The notes under the pieces were generated by a model. It was not told the DNA's origin. It saw nothing but the letters and a program-made list of their open reading frames with translations, and ran no database searches. The position numbers were made by a program, and so were the translations under genes. Shown here piece after piece: positions 24,254-27,779 of a stretch of DNA of 27,779 nt. The stretch spans positions 1-27,779 of the forward strand of contig JBCCFD010000046.1 of the NCBI GenBank assembly GCA_039029915.1. Direction: 5' to 3'. Position 1 is the stretch's first letter, and every line of letters begins with the position of its first letter. Source of the DNA: QQUD01 sp039029915. Its GTDB lineage: Bacteria > Chloroflexota > Anaerolineae > Promineifilales > Promineifilaceae.

Positions 24254-25306
24254 ATGCTTATTCAAAGCAAAGGGGTAACATTTCATCATCGGGGGAAAGC
24301 GACAGAAGGGTATACACTCTTTTCAACGATAGGGAGTGACACAGTTCGACTGATTGATTTAGAGGGTAATCAAGTTCATCAATGGCAAACACGAGGCGGA
24401 ACAACCAACACCAATATGCTGTTGCCAAATGGAAACCTTTGGGTGCTTGAGCGTGGCCCAAATCCGCCCCCCATTCGTGTCGCCGCTAGTGGCAGGATGT
24501 GCGAGTATGATTGGGATGGACATCTTATTTGGGAGCATTTAGATGATGCCCAACACCATGATGCACGACGATTGCCCAACGGTGGGGCGGTTTATTTGGC
24601 GTGGCGATTGCTTGATCCAATTGCAACATCAAAAGTGCGTGGGGGCGTTTTTGGAACGGAACACAAAGATGGCATTATGGGTGAAGTTATTTGCGAGGTT
24701 GATGCGAGCGGTAATCTTGTGTGGGAATGGCCAATCACAAACCTAGACATTTCCAAATACCCACTTCATGTGAATGCGAATCGTGAATGTTATGGGCACT
24801 CCAATACGGTTGATGTTTTACCTGATGGCAACTATTTAGTGAGTTTTAAAACATTAAACCTTCTTGTCATCATTAATCGCCAAACCGATGATCTGATTTG
24901 GACGTTTCAAGATGATGATCTTGGTGGTCAACACGATGCTCAGATGTTAGACAATGGCAATATTTTGGTTTTTGCAAATGGCATGTTTTCTCGTGATTTG
25001 ACGCATTCAACTGTGTGGGAAATCGATCCTGAAAATAAAGAGGTGGTTTGGAAGTATGCCGCGAAGCAAAATGCATTATCCTTTTTTAGCTCTTTTATCA
25101 GTGGCTGTCAGCGATTACCTTCTGGAAACACGTTGATTTGCGAAGGGTCAAAGGGCTGTTTGTTTGAAGTGACCCCAAATTGCGATGTGGTTTGGGAGTA
25201 TGTTAACCCTTATACGATCCAGAATCCTAAATTTGGTGAAACCAATTGGATCTTTCGAAGTAGAAGATATATGCCAGATTCTCTGGAATTAAAGGGAAGA
25301 GTTTGA
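24254..25306 (+). CDS. Arylsulfotransferase-like (ASST/Arylsulfotran_2) beta-propeller protein
   Basis: A 350-aa protein made of repeated propeller blades of the type H-x-x-x-x-L-x-x-G-N: TNTNMLLPNGNLWVL, HHDARRLPNGGAVYL, HSNTVDVLPDGNYLV, QHDAQMLDNGNILVF and ISGCQRLPSGNTLI. This is the pattern of the arylsulfate sulfotransferase superfamily, in which His residues of the propeller centre carry the sulfo group in characterised periplasmic enzymes. No signal peptide is visible, so it seems cytoplasmic, unlike E. coli-type ASST; its true reaction is open. The ATG is preceded by AGGGGA six bases upstream. The 92-base gap before it (24162-24253) shows no convincing gene. The next gene starts 3 bases after its stop. 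Confidence 0.72.
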   Translation: MLIQSKGVTFHHRGKATEGYTLFSTIGSDTVRLIDLEGNQVHQWQTRGGTTNTNMLLPNGNLWVLERGPNPPPIRVAASGRMCEYDWDGHLIWEHLDDAQHHDARRLPNGGAVYLAWRLLDPIATSKVRGGVFGTEHKDGIMGEVICEVDASGNLVWEWPITNLDISKYPLHVNANRECYGHSNTVDVLPDGNYLVSFKTLNLLVIINRQTDDLIWTFQDDDLGGQHDAQMLDNGNILVFANGMFSRDLTHSTVWEIDPENKEVVWKYAAKQNALSFFSSFISGCQRLPSGNTLICEGSKGCLFEVTPNCDVVWEYVNPYTIQNPKFGETNWIFRSRRYMPDSLELKGRV

Positions 25307-25309
25307 GTT

Positions 25310-25972
25310 ATGCCATATAGTATCAATTTTTATAACGATCAAATTTTAAGTGACGGGAAAACGACTAAATCTTTACCAGCCATTAACCGCATTTTCTACG
25401 TTCGCCACGGAGAGGTGATGATTAATGGCAAAAAATATGGAGAGGACACGGCCGTTTATACCTCTGAGCCTGTTTCTTTAGAAGGTTCCGCTGAATGGTC
25501 ACAACTTTTTCGCTGGGAAATTGCATTGCCCAATGAGATACCAAACTTATTGGAGGGAATGAATCTACTTTCAAACCCTAAAATGTCACGGGTGATCATG
25601 ATGATGGAGATGCCGTCCAATAGCCAGTGGCTTTTCCGACTTGATCGGATAACAGTGCCCACTGGGCGTGTTTCAGACCGTCATCAACATCCTGGTCCAG
25701 GCATTCGCGTTTTGTTAGAAGGCACCTTCAATGTTCAACAAGATTGTGAATCATGTCGCATGGTCATTCCGGGTGAGCCATGGTGGGAATCTGGGGAAGA
25801 TACCGTGATAGCTTGGGCATCAACCACAATGCATGCTCGTTTTTTAAGAGGGATGATATTGCCGGTTGATTACCAAGGCCGACCTGATACAGCGATTTGG
25901 CTTTCTGGAGATACAAAAAAGTCCCGGGGTAAATGGCATTATTACGTTGACGAAATTATCACAGTTAGGTAA
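25310..25972 (+). CDS. Cupin-domain protein, possible dioxygenase or isomerase
   Basis: A 220-aa protein that seems to contain two small beta-barrels. The first (IFYVRHGEVMINGKKYG) is a cupin-like strand pair without clear metal ligands. The second has DRHQHPGPGIRVLLEGTFNVQ (residues ~122-142), close to the cupin motif 1 H-x-H, and TTMHARFL as the motif-2 His, so a single metal site is likely. It follows the ASST-like gene by 3 bases and precedes the IclR gene by 11, so it is in the same operon. No specific family assignment is possible; a role in aromatic or hydroxy-acid turnover is inferred only from its neighbours. Confidence 0.65.
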   Translation: MPYSINFYNDQILSDGKTTKSLPAINRIFYVRHGEVMINGKKYGEDTAVYTSEPVSLEGSAEWSQLFRWEIALPNEIPNLLEGMNLLSNPKMSRVIMMMEMPSNSQWLFRLDRITVPTGRVSDRHQHPGPGIRVLLEGTFNVQQDCESCRMVIPGEPWWESGEDTVIAWASTTMHARFLRGMILPVDYQGRPDTAIWLSGDTKKSRGKWHYYVDEIITVR

Positions 25973-25983
25973 AAACTTTTTCT

Positions 25984-26736
25984 ATGCCAAGACAAAATCC
26001 AGAATCTCCAAAAACCGTATTGGGTAAAGTTCGCGTTGTTTTGGATCAATTTTCAGTAGAACGACCGTTTCTCACGCTGACCGAAATCATTGATGGGTGC
26101 GGCTTACCTAAGCCAACAGTTTTTCGCCTTTTACAGGAGCTCACTGAACTTGGCTTTGTGGCCCAAAAGGGGAAGAGTTATCGGTTAGGTCTGGTATCTT
26201 ACCGTTTGGGCATGGTTGCAAAGCAACAGTTCCACTTGGAAGAATTTTTGGATGATCTATTGGCGCCTCTCGCTCAGAAAATTGGTGAGACGATCATAAC
26301 AGCTACGCTGGAAAATAATCAGATCATGTATTTGCATGTGGTGGAATCAAAACGGCCGTTGCGTTATGTTGTTGGTGCTGGTGCGAGGCGTGATATTCCT
26401 TTTGGGGCAACAAGCATGGCGTTGCTCTGTCAGCTTTCAGACGAAGATCAGCGTGCGATTTTGCATCCCCCATTCCAATTATTTACTGAAAAGACGATAA
26501 CAAGCCTTGAGGAATACCTGACTCGACTTAAGCTAGCTAGAGATAAACAAATAGTGATGGAGTGTGGTGAATATTATGATGGAATTATGGCAATTGCTGT
26601 TCCAATTTTTACGAGGCAACCGCTTTCTATTACTGTCGTTGGTCCCGAAGAGCGGGTTCGGCCAAATGAGAACTTGATTGTGGCGCTTTTGCGGGAAACG
26701 GCCGTTGAGTTTGGTAAAATTGAGCTTTATTTATAA
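25984..26736 (+). CDS. IclR family transcriptional regulator
   Basis: A 250-aa regulator with an N-terminal winged HTH (LTLTEIIDGCGLPKPTVFRLLQELTELGFV, residues ~29-58) and the C-terminal IclR effector domain. The latter includes SYRLGLVSYRLG, ITATLENNQIMYLHVVESKRPLRY and the conserved IMAIAVPIFT near the end. Members sense small acids and control aromatic or glyoxylate catabolism. It lies inside the operon it probably controls, and may act on the divergent region 22780-22949. No strong ribosome binding site precedes its ATG, suggesting low expression or coupling to the cupin gene 11 bases upstream. Confidence 0.88.
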   Translation: MPRQNPESPKTVLGKVRVVLDQFSVERPFLTLTEIIDGCGLPKPTVFRLLQELTELGFVAQKGKSYRLGLVSYRLGMVAKQQFHLEEFLDDLLAPLAQKIGETIITATLENNQIMYLHVVESKRPLRYVVGAGARRDIPFGATSMALLCQLSDEDQRAILHPPFQLFTEKTITSLEEYLTRLKLARDKQIVMECGEYYDGIMAIAVPIFTRQPLSITVVGPEERVRPNENLIVALLRETAVEFGKIELYL

Positions 26737-26771
26737 TTTTTATACGAGTTACGAACTGAGAAGAGGTATTG

Positions 26772-27554
26772 ATGTTAACCCCCGAACAACGCTTAGAGTG
26801 TGTGGAAGATATTTTAGAAGTTTACAAAACGAAGGTGCAGACGAAACGGCCGTCTGCTCGCTATCCTGAAATCACCTTTGAAGATGCTTATGCTATCTCT
26901 CGTCAAGTTGCGACTCGACAGCAGGCGGCAGGGTCAAAATTAGTCGGGTATAAAGTGGGCCTTACCTCAATCGCCATGCGCCGCTCTTCGAAAATCGACG
27001 AACCGGACTATGGCTATTTGTTTGAAGAATTCCTTTATCATGACGGCGCCAAAATCAAACATGCCGACTTTTGCGTGCCGCGCGTTGAGCTAGAGTTGGC
27101 TTTCGTACTGGGGAAGTCGCTCGAAGGGCCAAACGTTAATCTGATGCAGGTGCTAGACGCCACTGATTACGTTGTCCCTTCGCTTGAAATTATTGACACG
27201 CGCGTTGATGAGCCGCGCAAAATCTTTGACACCATTTCCGATAATGGGGCTGGCGCAGGTTTAGTGCTGGGCGGTCGCCCCGTAAAACCGAACGATGTTG
27301 ACCTACGCATGGTGCCCGGTATTCTTTCTCGCAATGCGGATATTGAAGAAACCGGTGTCTCATGCGGTGTGATGGGGCATCCCGGCAATGGGATCGTTTG
27401 GCTGGCCAATAAGCTGTTCGACATTGGTGAATCACTCCAGGCTGGACAAATCTTACTGGCAGGTTCCTACGTCCGTCCGATTTGGGCACAGGTTGGTGAC
27501 ACAGTGCGGGCTGACTTTGGAGAGCTTGGCACGATCGCCGTTCAGTTTGTTTAA
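26772..27554 (+). CDS. hpaH: 2-oxo-hept-4-ene-1,7-dioate hydratase-like enzyme (HpaH/MhpD family)
   Basis: A 260-aa protein of the hydratase/decarboxylase branch of the FAH superfamily. It matches HpaH in GYKVGLTSIAMRRSSKIDEPDYGYL, in the metal-site region VELELAFVLGK (Glu residues), and in FDTISDNGAGAGLVLGGRPVKPNDVDLR and GHPGNGIVWLANKL. HpaH hydrates 2-oxo-hept-4-ene-1,7-dioate in the homoprotocatechuate meta-cleavage pathway; closely related MhpD acts on 2-hydroxypentadienoate. ATG 26772 is chosen for AGAGG ending five bases upstream; a TTG immediately before it is unlikely. It is the last gene of the operon and is followed by a terminator-like hairpin. Confidence 0.85.
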   Translation: MLTPEQRLECVEDILEVYKTKVQTKRPSARYPEITFEDAYAISRQVATRQQAAGSKLVGYKVGLTSIAMRRSSKIDEPDYGYLFEEFLYHDGAKIKHADFCVPRVELELAFVLGKSLEGPNVNLMQVLDATDYVVPSLEIIDTRVDEPRKIFDTISDNGAGAGLVLGGRPVKPNDVDLRMVPGILSRNADIEETGVSCGVMGHPGNGIVWLANKLFDIGESLQAGQILLAGSYVRPIWAQVGDTVRADFGELGTIAVQFV

Positions 27555-27588
27555 GCATTTTGCAAGGCTACACAAATGGGAATAAATA

Positions 27589-27615
27589 GCGATGGCATAG
27601 CGATCGCCCCTTTTT
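27589..27615 (+). terminator. Candidate intrinsic terminator of the aromatic operon
   Basis: GCGATGGC (27589-27596) and GCGATCGC (27600-27607) form a stem with seven of eight pairs and a 3-base loop, followed by CCC and TTTTT (27611-27615). The position 35 bases after the hydratase stop fits a rho-independent terminator. Confidence 0.5.
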
Positions 27616-27651
27616 CACAAAAAACACCCAAATTGACCCGATAGTTGCTAC

Positions 27652-27779
27652 ATGGCTGCCAAAACGATGCTAACTTTGAAGGAGTTTGATCAAATTCTTT
27701 CTAATTATTCCCTTGGCACTTTACTTTCCACTGAGCCAGTTTCACAAGGGGCAGTTCAAACGAACTACATTATCTGGAC
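27652..27779 (+). CDS. Aminoglycoside phosphotransferase / homoserine kinase-like protein, N-terminus only
   Basis: The first ~42 codons of a gene that runs off the window: MAAKTMLTLKEFDQILSNYS, then LGTLLSTEPVSQGAVQTNYII. The pattern 'S-x-x-x-L-G ... G-A-V-x-T-N-Y' is the nucleotide-binding N-lobe of the APH/ChoK kinase-like family, which includes ThrB-type homoserine kinases and choline kinases. An internal ATG at 27667 is also possible. No ribosome binding site is evident at either. The substrate cannot be judged from this fragment. Confidence 0.55.
   Translation, partial: MAAKTMLTLKEFDQILSNYSLGTLLSTEPVSQGAVQTNYIIW

Larger units (their letters stand above)
214..26853. repeat. Dispersed highly iterated palindrome ACGGCCGT (about 42 copies)
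   Basis: The 8-base palindrome starts at 215, 477, 593, 704, 1316, 1793, 2730, 2806, 2831, 3692, 4361, 4984, 6013, 6204, 7570, 7645, 8402, 8794, 9172, 9621, 10124, 10775, 11822, 12784, 13439, 14102, 14313, 15077, 15851, 17655, 17716, 18440, 19288, 19768, 21300, 22649, 23320, 23416, 25448, 26352, 26698 and 26846. Random expectation at even base use is about 0.4. About 20 copies extend to AACGGCCGTT. All lie in coding sequence, in all three frames: about 20 read Thr-Ala-Val, 12 read (Asn/Asp/His/Tyr)-Gly-Arg and 10 read Arg-Pro-x. Counted by eye, so the total may be off by a few. Confidence 0.92.

Noticed and set aside
24181..24339. 52-codon frame starting MSGILWPIRNG before and into the ASST-like gene
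   Set aside because: Weak ribosome binding site, large out-of-frame overlap with a well-supported gene and no recognisable pattern; listed only as gap sequence.
1..27779. CRISPR array, tRNA/rRNA genes, transposase or phage genes
   Set aside because: No regularly spaced direct repeats, no tRNA-like cloverleaf or rRNA sequence and no transposase or integrase reading frame were seen.

Overview
The window looks like a chromosomal stretch of a free-living heterotroph of about 50% GC, most likely Chloroflexota (Anaerolineae-like). This is a guess from gene content: many cytoplasmic glycoside hydrolases, MalFG-type permeases with a long extracytoplasmic insert, a bacterial PIG-V-type mannosyltransferase, MacAB-like exporters with lipoprotein adaptors, and a LiuR-like regulator. 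No rRNA or tRNA gene, CRISPR array, phage gene or transposase was seen. All genes are on the + strand except the fumarylacetoacetase gene. No gene-free stretch exceeds about 205 bases.

Region 1 (1-7272) is a beta-glucan block: a GH3 beta-glucosidase cut by the window edge, a very large GH94/GH149/GH161-type inverting phosphorylase, a second GH3 paralogue and a SAM-dependent methyltransferase. None of the complete enzymes has a signal peptide, so imported oligoglucosides would be both hydrolysed and phosphorolysed in the cytoplasm.

Region 2 (7450-18772) is a chitin / amino-sugar and envelope block. It holds a cytoplasmic GH20 hexosaminidase, a GNAT acetyltransferase, two sugar ABC permeases, a GT-C (PIG-V/GPI18-like) mannosyltransferase, a HlyD-type lipoprotein adaptor, a two-module FtsX/MacB-like permease and a GH18 chitinase-like lipoprotein. 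Several junctions overlap or nearly abut, so much of it is probably co-transcribed. Region 3 (18773-19908) carries a small membrane-protein gene broken by an in-frame TAA and the LolD/MacB-type ATPase that should partner the FtsX-like permease.

Region 4 (19909-21633) is a compact regulon: a LiuR-like MerR regulator, transcribed from a promoter whose 17-bp spacer is almost entirely a LiuR-type palindrome, followed 3 bases later by an acyl-CoA dehydrogenase. Region 5 (21802-27554) is an aromatic-acid block. A fumarylacetoacetase gene diverges from an operon for a homogentisate-dioxygenase-family protein, an arylsulfotransferase-like propeller protein, a cupin, an IclR regulator and an HpaH-like hydratase. 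It mixes enzymes of the homogentisate route with one of the homoprotocatechuate meta route. The window ends inside an aminoglycoside-phosphotransferase/homoserine-kinase-like gene.

The most striking feature is not a gene. The palindrome ACGGCCGT occurs about 42 times, against about 0.4 expected by chance. About 20 copies extend to AACGGCCGTT, and every copy lies inside a coding sequence. This resembles the cyanobacterial HIP1 phenomenon with a different core sequence. Intergenic DNA also holds small repeats: an 81-bp MITE-like element, two GAGCCTGTCGAAG-type hairpins, a heptad tandem-repeat island and a 19-bp perfect inverted repeat.
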